DNA of 64,000 bases from Corynebacterium massiliense DSM 45435 (GCF_028609805.1 NZ_CP063189.1:868001-932000); one strand, 5' to 3'; positions 28,066 to 36,471 are shown, counted from the first letter of the stretch. Program-made: numbers and translations. The notes: generated by a model not told the origin, from the letters alone.

Positions 28066-29247
28066 ATGCCTTCTACCACGTTCATCCACACCTCCGACCT
28101 CCAGATCGGCATGACCTTATGGTTCCTCGCCGGCGAAGCCCAGGCGCGGTTTAGCGCGGCGCGGGTAGCGGCCATCGACAAGCTGGGCCAGCTGGCGCGC
28201 GAAACGGGCGCCGAATTCATCGTCGTGGCCGGCGACGTCTTTGAACACAACGCGCTCAACCGGCAGACCACCGGCCGGGCGCGCGAGGCCCTCGAGCGGT
28301 TGCCCGTGCCGGTATACCTTCTGCCGGGCAACCACGACCCGCTCGTGGCGGACTCGGTGTTCTTCCACGCGCTCGATGGGAACTCGCGCGGCGGCGCGAC
28401 GGAGGAATCGGGGGTGCGGGTACTAGACAGCACCGAACCGGTACAGGTGGCCGACGGCGTGGAGGTCGTCGGCGCGCCCTACATGTCTAAGCGGGTCAAC
28501 CGCGACCTGGTGGCAGAAGCCATCGAACCGCTCGAGCCCACCGATGACATCCGGATCGTGGTCGGGCACGGGCAGGTCGAATCGCGCAGCAGCGATCCCG
28601 CGCCGGACCTCATCGACCTCGCCGGGGTGGAGCGCGCCATCGCGGATCGCCGGGTGGATTACCTGGCGCTGGGGGACACGCACTCGACGACGGACTTATC
28701 GTCCACGGGCGCGGTCTGGTTTTCCGGGGCGCCGGAGACCACGGACTACCACGAGCTGCCCGCAGGCGGCGGGGAGAATGATTCGGGCAACGCGCTCGTG
28801 GTCACGGTAAATAAGGCCGCCGGCGCGAGCACGCCCGCCACGGTCGAGGTGGAAAAGCACGCGATCGGGGAGTGGACCTTCGACGCCATCGATATGGACG
28901 TCAACACCGCCGCAGATGTGGAGAAGTTCGTGGAGACGCTACGCGCATACCCGGACAAGGACCGCACGGCGGTGAAGTACTCGCTACGCGGCACGGTGAG
29001 CCTGACCGAGCAGGCCGAGCTGGAGCGCGCTTTAGAGGAGCTGGAGCCCATTTTCGCCTCCCTGCGCCCGCGGGAGAGGCTGCATGACCTTCATCTCGCA
29101 CCCAACTCGGACGAGCTCGCGGACTTGGACGTTGCCGGCTACGCCGCCGACGCGCTTACTGAGCTCGTCGCCGACCTCGAGACCGATCCGACCGCCCGGG
29201 ACGCGGCGAACTTGCTGTTCCGGCTCAGCTCGCAGGGAGGGAAGTAA
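28066..29247 (+). CDS. SbcD/YhaO-like metallophosphoesterase (DNA repair exonuclease subunit)
   Basis: A 393-residue calcineurin-like phosphoesterase. Motifs: HTSDLQIG (residues 7-14; the usual DxH is D-L-Q), VAGDVFEHN near residue 60, LPGNHDP near residue 93, VVGHGQVE near residue 172 and ALGDTHS near residue 205. A C-terminal alpha/beta domain follows. The Gln in motif I is shared, as far as I recall, by an actinobacterial subgroup, so it is not necessarily a loss of function. The next gene, 4 bp downstream, encodes an SbcC/YhaN-like ATPase, so this is probably the nuclease half of an Mre11-Rad50-like pair. The 46-bp gap after the SWIM gene suggests co-transcription with it. Confidence 0.88.
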   Translation: MPSTTFIHTSDLQIGMTLWFLAGEAQARFSAARVAAIDKLGQLARETGAEFIVVAGDVFEHNALNRQTTGRAREALERLPVPVYLLPGNHDPLVADSVFFHALDGNSRGGATEESGVRVLDSTEPVQVADGVEVVGAPYMSKRVNRDLVAEAIEPLEPTDDIRIVVGHGQVESRSSDPAPDLIDLAGVERAIADRRVDYLALGDTHSTTDLSSTGAVWFSGAPETTDYHELPAGGGENDSGNALVVTVNKAAGASTPATVEVEKHAIGEWTFDAIDMDVNTAADVEKFVETLRAYPDKDRTAVKYSLRGTVSLTEQAELERALEELEPIFASLRPRERLHDLHLAPNSDELADLDVAGYAADALTELVADLETDPTARDAANLLFRLSSQGGK

Positions 29248-29251
29248 GCCC

Positions 29252-32038
29252 ATGCAGATCCATTCGCTTGAGCTCACCGATTTCAAAGGCATCGGCCACC
29301 TGCGCCTGGCAGATCTCCCGGAGCGCGGGGTGGTTGTCGTCCACGGCAACAACGAGGCCGGCAAGTCGACCGTGCTCAACGCTATCGACGCGGTGCTGTG
29401 GGAAAAGCACAGCAGTAAGAAGAAGTCGATTAAGGCGCTCAAGCCTGCCGGCGGGGGCGCAGCCGGCGCCGGTGCCGGCACCGCTAGCTCTCACGCCGGC
29501 GGTGACCGCAACGGCGGCCCCACCGTCGCTATCGAGATGACCGTGGGGCCGTACCGGTTCACGCTGTCCAAGCGGTGGCTCAAGGCACCGTACGCTCGGC
29601 TCACCATCACCGCGCCGCGTCCGGAGAACCTCACCGATGAGGACGCGGAAAACCGGTTGAAAGAAATCCTCGACGAGCACCTCGATGAGAAGCTGCTCCA
29701 CACTCTTTTCCTGCGGCAGGGACAGGAATTCGCCGCCCGCATTCAGGCCGCCGGCATTCCCAGCCTGTCCACGGCGCTCGACGCGCGTTCCGGAGCCGGC
29801 GAGGCGGGCGGAGCCGGTTCCGCTTACGCTGGTTCCGATTACGCTAGCTCCGCTCAAACGAGCTCGGCTCCATCGAGTTCGGTGCAGGCGGACAACGACG
29901 CGCTCATGCAGCGCGTGGAGGCGGAGTACTCCCGCTACTTCACGCAGAAGGAAAACAAACCCGCCAAGGAGCTGAAGTCCGCCAAGGCGGATCTCGATGC
30001 TGCCGAGGCCGCTGCCACCGAGGCAGAGGCGAAGTTGCGGGAATTGGATTCGTTTGTAGCGCGCTATGAGGACGTGGAACGCCAACTTGCCACGACGGAG
30101 GAGAAGCTCCCCGCCGCGCGCGAGGAGCTTTCTGTGCGCCGGGAGGAGGCGGAAAAAGCCCGCGCTGCCGCCGAGCAGGCAGCGGCGCGCCGTGACGAGT
30201 ACCGCCGCGCGCTCGAGGATCTGGAACGCGCCCAGCAGGCGCAGCAACAACGCCAGAACTTAGCCGTCGAGGTGGAGAAACTTACCGCGGAGGCGGAATC
30301 TGCCCGGAACGTTGCAGCCGAAAAGCAGGAGCAGGCCGCGGACGAAGAAAGCCGCATCGCGGAACTGATGGCGCAGCTCGACGAGGCGAAGCAGGCGCAC
30401 GCCACCGCCCGCCAGGCGGTGCGCGATGCCCGTGCGGCGAAAGACCAGGCGGCCGACCGCCAGGAACTTACTGCGCTCGACACATTGCTCGCCGACGTCG
30501 CGCTGGCCGAGTCGAACCTGGACTCCGCCCGCGAAGCAGTCGCCGCCTGCGGGCGCATCATCGAGGATTCGGACGTCACGGCAGTGGATGACGCAGCCGG
30601 TGAGGTGCGCGTGCAACGGGCGCTGGCGGAATCGGCGGCTGCCAAACTGTGGGTCTCGTCCACCGCGGACGATGAGATCCGCGTCGACGGGAAATCGACC
30701 CCACTTAGTGCCGATCCGCACCCGGTCGAGCTGCGCGAGGGCACCACGGTCGAAATCGGGTCGGTCACGGCGCGGTATGCCGCCGGCGCTGCCGCGGCGG
30801 GCAGCGCGGATGCTGGCGCCCAGCTGGAAAAGGCGGAGGCCCGCCTTGCGGATCTGCTCCACGATCTCGGATGCACAGACGCCGACGAGGTCCGCGCGCG
30901 CCGGGACGAACACCGCGAGCTCCTCGCTACCCGGGACGCCGCCGTCCGAGAGTGGGAAGCGGTCATCGGCGCCAAGGACGTCGGGGAACTGCGCGCGAAG
31001 CAGACGGCTTTGCGGGACAAGCTGGGCAGCGACGAGGAGACCGTCGAGCACCAAACTGCCGATGCAATGGCTGCTGCCGCGGAGGCACTAGCGAACGCGG
31101 AGCGCGCGGAAGAAGAAGCCCAGGCGGCGGTCGATAACGCCGATGCCGCTCTCGCGCCGCGCCGGGAGCGCCCCTTCGGGCGCGACGCCGCTATCGTGCA
31201 GAGCAACGTTGACAACGTCGAACGCATGCTCGCGGCGAAAAAATCCGAGTTCGAGCACGCGGTGGCGGGGAAGTCCGACGACGAGTTGAACGCGTGGATC
31301 GAGTCCGCCCGCGCTGCTGCTGATAAGGCCGGCCGGGATGTGGAGGAGGCCGAACGGCAGGTCGCCGCGGCGGATCCGGACATGGCGGAAAAGCTCCTCG
31401 TCGGAGCGCAAGCACAACTAGAGACCCTGGACAAGCGGCGCAGCGACGCGGAGGCGGAACGTTACCGCCTGACCGGTTACATCGAGCAGGCCGCCGGTGC
31501 CGCCGAGACAGTGGAAATCGCCCAGGCCGACCGACAGGCCGCCGCGGACACATACGCCGCGGTGAACCGCCGTGCCCAGGCGGCGAAACGGCTGCGGGAC
31601 TTGTTGGTCACCCATCGCGACGCGGCGCGCCGCCGCTATGCCGAGCCGTTCGCCACGAAGCTGGGTGCGCTGGCGAGTTCGGTCTTCGGCGGCGACGTCA
31701 GCTTCACCCTCGACGCGGATCTCGCCATCGAACAGCGCGTCCATGATGGGGTCGCTGTCCCGCTGGGCGCTTTATCGGGTGGCGCGCAGGAACAGCTGTC
31801 CATTCTCACGCGCTTTGCCATCGCGGATCTGGTGGCCGATCCGGATTCCGAGTCCGTGCCGGTCGTGGTCGACGATGCGCTGGGCTCTACCGACCCGCAG
31901 CGCTTGCAGCTGATGTCGACGCTGTTTGCCGATGCCGGACGTCAGTCCCAGGTGCTCGTCTTCACGTGTGACCCGGATCGGTTCTCTCGCGTTCCGGGAC
32001 GCACGGAGATCGACATCGAGTCAATGAAATTAAACTAA
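29252..32038 (+). CDS. SbcC/YhaN-like coiled-coil ATPase (Rad50-like)
   Basis: A 928-residue protein. The N-terminal ABC half has MQIHSLELTDFKGIGH and Walker A HGNNEAGKST (near residue 35). About 550 residues of Ala/Glu/Arg-rich coiled coil follow, interrupted near residues 180-215 by a Ser/Ala/Gly-rich stretch (SGAGEAGGAGSAYAGSDYAS) and near 440-510 by a globular insertion. The C-terminal half has the signature LSGGAQEQLSIL and Walker B PVVVDDALGSTDPQRL, then a histidine-less switch region. No CxxC zinc hook is seen at the coil apex, which fits YhaN-like proteins rather than true Rad50. The ribosome site GGGAGG lies upstream of ATG 29252. It probably acts with the phosphoesterase at DNA ends. 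Confidence 0.88.
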   Translation: MQIHSLELTDFKGIGHLRLADLPERGVVVVHGNNEAGKSTVLNAIDAVLWEKHSSKKKSIKALKPAGGGAAGAGAGTASSHAGGDRNGGPTVAIEMTVGPYRFTLSKRWLKAPYARLTITAPRPENLTDEDAENRLKEILDEHLDEKLLHTLFLRQGQEFAARIQAAGIPSLSTALDARSGAGEAGGAGSAYAGSDYASSAQTSSAPSSSVQADNDALMQRVEAEYSRYFTQKENKPAKELKSAKADLDAAEAAATEAEAKLRELDSFVARYEDVERQLATTEEKLPAAREELSVRREEAEKARAAAEQAAARRDEYRRALEDLERAQQAQQQRQNLAVEVEKLTAEAESARNVAAEKQEQAADEESRIAELMAQLDEAKQAHATARQAVRDARAAKDQAADRQELTALDTLLADVALAESNLDSAREAVAACGRIIEDSDVTAVDDAAGEVRVQRALAESAAAKLWVSSTADDEIRVDGKSTPLSADPHPVELREGTTVEIGSVTARYAAGAAAAGSADAGAQLEKAEARLADLLHDLGCTDADEVRARRDEHRELLATRDAAVREWEAVIGAKDVGELRAKQTALRDKLGSDEETVEHQTADAMAAAAEALANAERAEEEAQAAVDNADAALAPRRERPFGRDAAIVQSNVDNVERMLAAKKSEFEHAVAGKSDDELNAWIESARAAADKAGRDVEEAERQVAAADPDMAEKLLVGAQAQLETLDKRRSDAEAERYRLTGYIEQAAGAAETVEIAQADRQAAADTYAAVNRRAQAAKRLRDLLVTHRDAARRRYAEPFATKLGALASSVFGGDVSFTLDADLAIEQRVHDGVAVPLGALSGGAQEQLSILTRFAIADLVADPDSESVPVVVDDALGSTDPQRLQLMSTLFADAGRQSQVLVFTCDPDRFSRVPGRTEIDIESMKLN

Positions 32039-32064
32039 CAGTGAATCTGATTCTTTCGATAATT

Positions 32065-32082
32065 GAACACGGTGTAGTGTTC
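32065..32082. promoter_or_regulatory. MarR autoregulatory operator over the -10 box
   Basis: GAACAC-N6-GTGTTC is a perfect 18-bp inverted repeat, the usual size for a MarR dimer. It contains TAGTGT (32075-32080), which lies 7 nt before ATG 32088. A bound regulator would block RNA polymerase directly. Confidence 0.65.
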
Positions 32083-32087
32083 TCGGC

Positions 32088-32600
32088 ATGGCAGTAGAGA
32101 CGCGCTGGTTGAACGACAACGAGCAGGAGATGTGGCAGCTCCTGCTCGCGGCGAGCCGGAAGATTCGTCGTGGCATCGACGAGACTTTCCAGGCAGAGGC
32201 CGACATTTCCTCCTCTGAGTTTGCCGTCCTAGTGACACTCGTGGAGGCGGAAGACGAGGCGTTACGTTTGCGCGATATCTGCGATCACCTCGAATGGGAT
32301 CGCTCGCGCGCGTCGCACCAGATCACTCGCATGGTCAAACGCGGCCTGGTGGAGAAAAAGCCGTGCGGCGGCGACGGCCGCGGCGTGCTCATCGCCCTGA
32401 CCAAGGAGGGGCGGGAGAAGCAGGTTGCCGCCGCGCCGGCCCACGTCGAGTCCGTGCGCCGGTTGATTTACGATCACCTGCCCGCCGAGGACATTCAGGT
32501 GATCAAGAACTTCTTCGCCGGCGTGCTGGCGGTGGACAACATTCCGGGCTACCCGGGCTACGTTCCGGACGAATACCTCTCGGCTATCCCGAAGAAGTAA
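32088..32600 (+). CDS. MarR-family transcriptional regulator
   Basis: A 170-residue winged helix-turn-helix protein. N-terminal dimerisation helix (WLNDNEQEMWQLLLAASRKI), then the DNA-binding region LRLRDICDHLEWDRSRASHQ (residues 63-82; RSRASHQITRMVKRGLV as recognition helix and wing approach), wing GGDGRGVLIALT, and long C-terminal helices. It has no ribosome site and appears leaderless. The operator over its own -10 box predicts negative autoregulation. Ligand and other targets are unknown; the PspC gene 83 bp downstream, whose leader has a related AACACNGTGTA sequence, may be one. Confidence 0.9.
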   Translation: MAVETRWLNDNEQEMWQLLLAASRKIRRGIDETFQAEADISSSEFAVLVTLVEAEDEALRLRDICDHLEWDRSRASHQITRMVKRGLVEKKPCGGDGRGVLIALTKEGREKQVAAAPAHVESVRRLIYDHLPAEDIQVIKNFFAGVLAVDNIPGYPGYVPDEYLSAIPKK

Positions 32601-32683
32601 ACCAGCTGCATCGCGGTGCGCGTTCGTGTTGAATGGTGGGCATCGTTTCAACACCGTGTACTTGATAACGAAGGAGTTTCGAC

Positions 32684-33022
32684 ATGTCCGAGCCAACGAG
32701 CGAGTCGCGTTCTGACGAACCGTACAAGGGCTACTTCCGCCACCAGGACCAGCCGGGCCAGCCGGCTAGCAACTACGGCCCGTACCGCCCGGGCCCGGCG
32801 GATGGCTTCCGTCAGGAGTCGCCGCTGAGCCGCAAGCTGCACCGTTCCTCCCGGGATAAGTGGGTGGCGGGTGTCTTCGGTGGCATCGCGGAGACCTACA
32901 ACCTGGATTCCAACCTGCTGCGCATCCTGTTCGTCGCCAGCTTCTTCCTGCCTGGCCCGCAGCTCATTTTTTACTTCGTCATGTGGTTCTTCATGCCGCA
33001 CGACGAGGATCTGCAGTACTAG
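32684..33022 (+). CDS. PspC-domain membrane protein
   Basis: A 112-residue protein. The first 50 residues are polar and disordered (Tyr-Pro-Gly-Gln rich). The PspC domain covers residues 52-105: LHRSSRDKWVAGVFGGIAET followed by YNLDSNLLRILFVASFF and a second hydrophobic segment ending in WFFMPHDED. PspC domains sit in the inner membrane and are linked to envelope stress; the actinobacterial role is less clear. GAAGGAG lies 7 nt upstream of the ATG. It follows the MarR gene. Confidence 0.9.
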   Translation: MSEPTSESRSDEPYKGYFRHQDQPGQPASNYGPYRPGPADGFRQESPLSRKLHRSSRDKWVAGVFGGIAETYNLDSNLLRILFVASFFLPGPQLIFYFVMWFFMPHDEDLQY

Positions 33023-33027
33023 GGACG

Positions 33028-33033
33028 TAGACT
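33028..33033 (+). promoter_or_regulatory. -10 box of a leaderless small gene
   Basis: TAGACT followed by 8 nt and ATG 33042, with no ribosome site. Confidence 0.4.
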
Positions 33034-33041
33034 TGTAGCCC

Positions 33042-33341
33042 ATGATGGGCCAAGAGTTATTCGAAAACCCGCACCGCCAGTACGAGCTGTACCGCTTAAC
33101 CGCGCACGAAACGCTCTCGCAGACCCTCGGTGATCCGGAGGAGTTTCCTGCCGAGGGGCCAACCGCGGAGCAGGAAGCGGCGATGGAAGACGCGCTTGCC
33201 GCTGAACCGGAAGCAGCGCTGACGTACGATGCCGCCACCGAGTTGTGGATCAGCGGGGCCGAAGACGACATCAACCGCCTGTTCGCGGACCGCGAAGAAT
33301 TCGTCGACGCGCTCGAAAACGGCGAGGATCCCGGGGCGTAA
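33042..33341 (+). CDS. Small acidic hypothetical protein
   Basis: A 99-residue protein, rich in Glu and Ala, without membrane segments or cysteines. It starts MMGQELFENPHRQYELYRLT and ends in EFVDALENGEDPGA. Aromatic-acidic helix patterns (DDINRLFADREEFVDALE) suggest an alpha-helical fold. The family is not recognised. Start could be either of two adjacent ATG codons (33042, 33045). It lies 19 bp after the PspC gene but has its own -10-like element. Confidence 0.65.
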   Translation: MMGQELFENPHRQYELYRLTAHETLSQTLGDPEEFPAEGPTAEQEAAMEDALAAEPEAALTYDAATELWISGAEDDINRLFADREEFVDALENGEDPGA

Positions 33342-33405
33342 AAGCACCGCGCGCCCCGCGCCGTCCCTTCCTGGCAGCGCCGCCGGCGGGGCCAGGGTGG
33401 GGAAG

Positions 33406-33468
33406 TGCTAGTATCTCCCTGTGAGTCATGCCCCGTTTCGGCGGCGGGGATCCAGTGCCGCCACGGGG
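33406..33468 (+). promoter_or_regulatory. Extended -10 promoter and large leader hairpin
   Basis: TGC-TAGTAT at 33406-33414 is an extended -10 element, placing the RNA start near 33421. The leader then forms a 12-bp hairpin: CCCCGT (33431-33436) and GGCGGC (33440-33445) pair with GCCGCC and ACGGGG (33457-33468), with a TTC bulge. The AAAGGA site follows at 33482. The hairpin may stabilise the mRNA or act as a regulatory element. Confidence 0.45.
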
Positions 33469-33489
33469 TAGAAGTGACAAGAAAGGACG

Positions 33490-33909
33490 ATGGCGCACAC
33501 TATGAGCGAATCCACCAGCAAAGCACGCCCGCTGAGCGAGCAGCTCGGCGATACTGCCGGCGCAGAGCGTACCGATGCCGTGCGTGACGATGCCCCGCGC
33601 ACCGCGACCACCGTGCGCACCGTTGAGCCGCAGAGCAACGAGCGCGTGCGCGACGAGCGTGCCCGCGACACCCGCGATGACCGCGAGTACAGCACCCGCA
33701 ACGAGGAACGCGATCCGAACTACGTCGGTCTGAACGAGCGCCTGGAGCGCGACAACAAGGAGCTCGAGGCCCGTAATAAGGACGATGGCTGGTTCCCCGT
33801 CTTCCTGGAGTGGATCCCGTTCGCCATCATCTCCTTCATCATCGTGTCCCTGCTGATGGCCGGCATGCTCGCGCTGGATCCGCACAAGCCGTTCCCGTTC
33901 TTTAACTAG
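33490..33909 (+). CDS. Hypothetical single-pass membrane protein with charged N-terminal domain
   Basis: A 139-residue protein. Residues 1-100 are very rich in Arg, Asp, Glu and Thr and probably disordered (RVRDERARDTRDDREYSTRN). One membrane segment covers about residues 108-130 (FAIISFIIVSLLMAGMLALD), followed by a short aromatic tail HKPFPFFN. ATG 33490 is only 2 nt from AAAGGA, so ATG 33502 (MSESTSK) may be the true start. No family is recognised. It converges with the methyltransferase gene, overlapping by 4 nt. Confidence 0.7.
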   Translation: MAHTMSESTSKARPLSEQLGDTAGAERTDAVRDDAPRTATTVRTVEPQSNERVRDERARDTRDDREYSTRNEERDPNYVGLNERLERDNKELEARNKDDGWFPVFLEWIPFAIISFIIVSLLMAGMLALDPHKPFPFFN

Positions 33910-34538
33910 ATTTTCTGGCCTCGCCGCGCGAGGATCACGCGGTCTGTGGAGTGACCGGCACCCCGGCCTGACGTGACTGTGCGCGCACGATCCTCTGCCA
34001 CCTCGACGCTCCATTCGTCCGCGTGCGCGGTGAGGTAGTCGCGCACAGCGTCGACGGACAGCACGTGGGCAAACTCCGGATGCTGGCGCAGGTGCTCGGG
34101 GTCGACGACGTGGTGGACGAACAGCAGGTGCCCGCCTGGAGCGACCAGCTCGGTGAGGTACTCGACGCCCGTATCGGGATCCGGCGCCTCAATGACTGGG
34201 TACATCGCGCTGACCAGATCGAATGATTCGGCGCGCTCACGTGCTGCAAACTCCTGGATGCCGGAGTTTATCCACGCCACCGATGTGTTCGCACCGTGGG
34301 CGCGGGCGCGCTCCAGCGCCACGCTCGACGGGTCGATTGCGGTGACCTGCCACCCGTGGGAAGCAAGCCACACGGCGTCCGCGCCCTCGCCGCAGCCGAC
34401 GTCGAGGGCACGGCCTGGGGCAATATGCTTGGCGATGTCCACCAAGGCCCCATTCGGGTTCCCACTCCACATGCGGTCGGATTCGGAGTACCGGCTGTTC
34501 CATTCAGCTGCGTTGGCCTCGGCATCGAAGGTGCTCAT
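33906..34538 (-). CDS. SAM-dependent methyltransferase (class I)
   Basis: A 210-residue protein. SAM-binding motif I ALDVGCGEGADAVWLA (residues 43-58), motif II acidic residue in VTAIDPSS, and motif IV-like FDLVSAMYPVIE near residue 105. The N-terminal NSRYSESDRMWSGNPN is like TehB and related small-molecule methyltransferases. Substrate unknown. TAATTT at 34552-34547 lies 8 nt upstream of the ATG, so the mRNA is probably leaderless. A 162-bp gap separates it from the next gene; it contains a CCGCT/AGCGG hairpin and nothing coding. Confidence 0.87.
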   Translation of the reverse strand: MSTFDAEANAAEWNSRYSESDRMWSGNPNGALVDIAKHIAPGRALDVGCGEGADAVWLASHGWQVTAIDPSSVALERARAHGANTSVAWINSGIQEFAARERAESFDLVSAMYPVIEAPDPDTGVEYLTELVAPGGHLLFVHHVVDPEHLRQHPEFAHVLSVDAVRDYLTAHADEWSVEVAEDRARTVTSGRGAGHSTDRVILARRGQKI

Positions 34539-34700
34539 GGCACTCTAAATTACCGCTCGGTAAGAGCGGAAGTTACACGGCGCGGTAGAAGACTTTCGTG
34601 GCTGGGCGGTCACGCCGAAAGCGGAGCTGTGAGACAAGATGATTCCCGTCCGCTGCGGATTTCGGCCATGCCGTGCTTGCGCATCTGTGATGAGGCTCGG

Positions 34701-35654
34701 CTACTTCGCCTCCCCGGGGTGCCCGCCGTGGGCTGGCTCGGTGCGGGCGCGGACGACATCGGCAAGCGTGGCCAGCACCGGGGTGGCCACGCCGGCCTTC
34801 TCGCCCGCGGCGGCCACGGCACCGCTGATGGTATTGACCTCGGTGCGGCGGCCCGCCTCAACGTCTGCGGTCATGGACGTCTTGTGCCCGGCGGACTCGG
34901 TGCCCACCTGTTCCAAGTGCTCGCGGATGACGTCTTCGCGCACTGGGATTTCGAGCGAGCGCACCACCGCCATGGCCTCGGAGTAGACCGTCTCGGCCAG
35001 CCGACGGCTGGGTTCGCGCTCGAGGGTTTCGCCGATGGTGAGGTCAGTGGCCGCGCCGACGGTGTTGTACACGGTGTTGAGGATGAGCTTTTCCCAGATG
35101 GGAACCCGTACGTCCGCGTGAACCTCGGCGTTGAACCCGCAGCGCTCGAAGAGATCGCGCACCTTTTCCGCGGCGGCGCTGGCATCACCGTCGACGCTCG
35201 CGCCGCCGATCCGGATCGCGCCGTACGCCGAGGAGGAGACAGTATTCTTGCCTGGGCGGTAAGCGGAGTAATCCGTGACGCCGTCGAGGGCGCGGTCGGG
35301 GCCGAAGGCGCGGACCAGCACCTCGCCGTTGCCCAAGCCGTTCTGCAGAGTCAGCGCGATGGTGTTCTCGTTGAACAGGTGGCGTGCGCTCTCGATGGCG
35401 TCTTGAGTGTAGAAGCCTTTGACGAAGAACAGGGCGAAATCGACCGGCTCGTTCCAGTTCGCGGGCTGGCAGGCGGTGGCGGAGACCTTCACTGTGCGCT
35501 CGCCGGCGGTATTGACCACCTCGATGCCTTCGTTATTGAGGGCGTCGACCGTGCGCTGATCGACGTCGAGGAACACGACGTCCTCGCCCGCGTCCACTAT
35601 CTTTGCGCCGAACAGCTGTCCCATGGCGCCGGCGCCGATTATCGCTACCTTCAT
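34701..35654 (-). CDS. Ketopantoate reductase family (2-dehydropantoate 2-reductase, ApbA/PanE)
   Basis: A 317-residue NADPH-dependent reductase. The Rossmann motif is at the start (MKVAIIGAGAMGQLFGAKI), FVKGFYTQDAIE carries the conserved catalytic-domain Lys near residue 80, LTLQNGLGN is typical near residue 105, and WEKLILNTVYNTVGA near residue 195 contains the family's helix with the catalytic lysine. The family reduces ketopantoate to pantoate for CoA synthesis, but many paralogues act on other 2-keto acids, so the symbol is left open. GGAGG lies 8 nt upstream of ATG 35654. Confidence 0.85.
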   Translation of the reverse strand: MKVAIIGAGAMGQLFGAKIVDAGEDVVFLDVDQRTVDALNNEGIEVVNTAGERTVKVSATACQPANWNEPVDFALFFVKGFYTQDAIESARHLFNENTIALTLQNGLGNGEVLVRAFGPDRALDGVTDYSAYRPGKNTVSSSAYGAIRIGGASVDGDASAAAEKVRDLFERCGFNAEVHADVRVPIWEKLILNTVYNTVGAATDLTIGETLEREPSRRLAETVYSEAMAVVRSLEIPVREDVIREHLEQVGTESAGHKTSMTADVEAGRRTEVNTISGAVAAAGEKAGVATPVLATLADVVRARTEPAHGGHPGEAK

Positions 35655-35760
35655 GACTATCCCTCCGGTTGAACATGGACGATTCCTGTTTCTCACGAGG
35701 GTACGGAATTAGGAGGGCAAAAGTGGCGCGAATCACTTTTCGCGGCCGTAAAGGCACGGC

Positions 35761-36135
35761 CTATTGGGGGTTGACACCACCGATATCGAAGACGAGGAAC
35801 CGGTGCAGCCACCACCGAATTTCCTTCAACGTTGTGGCGGTGACGGCGCCGTGAAAACCCGTGATCCGGTCGATCGACAGGGCTCTGACCTGCTCGGTAA
35901 GGGCAAAGGAGTGATCGAGCTGGCCCTGAGCCATCTCCACACTGACATGGTTGTCCCATCCGCGATTACGACGCGTGATTGGGACGGTGTGGATTAAGGG
36001 CGAGCCGAGTGAATTAAAAGCCTGAGTAGAGACGACAATATGGGGGCGATGGCCGGACTGCTCTCTGCCGACTACTGGGTCGAGGTTCGCCCACACGACC
36101 GCCCCGGGGAATAGCTGTTCGCGGGAAACCTTCAT
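35761..36135 (-). CDS. MazF/PemK-type toxin (endoribonuclease)
   Basis: A 124-residue protein of the PemK/MazF family, which cleaves mRNA at short sequences. Seen: the family signature PGAVVWANLDPVVGREQSGH and RPHIVVST near residue 30, VPITRRNRGWDNHV in the centre, and LTEQVRALSIDRI near residue 80, the conserved strand with the Arg-Ile pattern. Its ATG overlaps the antitoxin stop (ATGA), so the two are translationally coupled. The pair looks lower in GC than its surroundings, in keeping with a mobile toxin-antitoxin module. Confidence 0.92.
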   Translation of the reverse strand: MKVSREQLFPGAVVWANLDPVVGREQSGHRPHIVVSTQAFNSLGSPLIHTVPITRRNRGWDNHVSVEMAQGQLDHSFALTEQVRALSIDRITGFHGAVTATTLKEIRWWLHRFLVFDIGGVNPQ

Positions 36136-36410
36136 CCGGGATACCCAGGCACGTCGCTGAAGTCTTCTGTCGGCAGTTCGTCAAGGAGATCGTGCTGGTG
36201 GACCTCGTGCTCCTCTTCGTACTCACGCATCGACTCTGGGGGCGTGTTTGCGATTTGCTTGCGGAGGCGAGCAAACTGGACGCGGTTGAGCTCCCGTTCC
36301 AAAAGGAGCTCGATCATGCTCGATATGGTGCGGCCCTCGCGAGCTGCGGCATCCTTGAGCTGATCCCGCAGGTCGACCGGAACTTTGATGGTCGTTAAGT
36401 TGCGTGTCAT
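36132..36410 (-). CDS. Ribbon-helix-helix antitoxin of the MazEF-type pair
   Basis: A 92-residue protein. N-terminal RHH DNA-binding domain: beta strand TTIKVPVDLRDQLKDAA, then REGRTISSMIELLLEREL (residues 5-43). The C-terminal part is acidic (REYEEEHEVHQHDLLDELPT) and likely wraps the toxin. AAGGGG lies 9 nt upstream of ATG 36410. It is expected to repress the operon together with the toxin by binding the three phased repeats upstream. Confidence 0.9.
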   Translation of the reverse strand: MTRNLTTIKVPVDLRDQLKDAAAREGRTISSMIELLLERELNRVQFARLRKQIANTPPESMREYEEEHEVHQHDLLDELPTEDFSDVPGYPG

Positions 36411-36424
36411 TGGGTGTACCCCTT

Positions 36425-36453
36425 GGTATGACGAAAGGTATCCATAACGGTAT
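36425..36453. promoter_or_regulatory. Toxin-antitoxin operator: three GGTAT repeats, 12-bp period
   Basis: GGTAT at 36425, 36437 and 36449; the last forms the palindrome GGTATACC. The repeats lie directly upstream of the antitoxin ribosome site. Regular spacing of short half-sites is what an oligomerising ribbon-helix-helix repressor would need. Confidence 0.6.
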
Positions 36454-36471
36454 ACCTCTCGTCTGCGGACT

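Noticed and set aside
32649..32662. A second full MarR operator before the PspC gene.
   Set aside because: Only the AACACNGTGTA core resembles the marR operator and the inverted symmetry is missing; kept only as a possible weak target.
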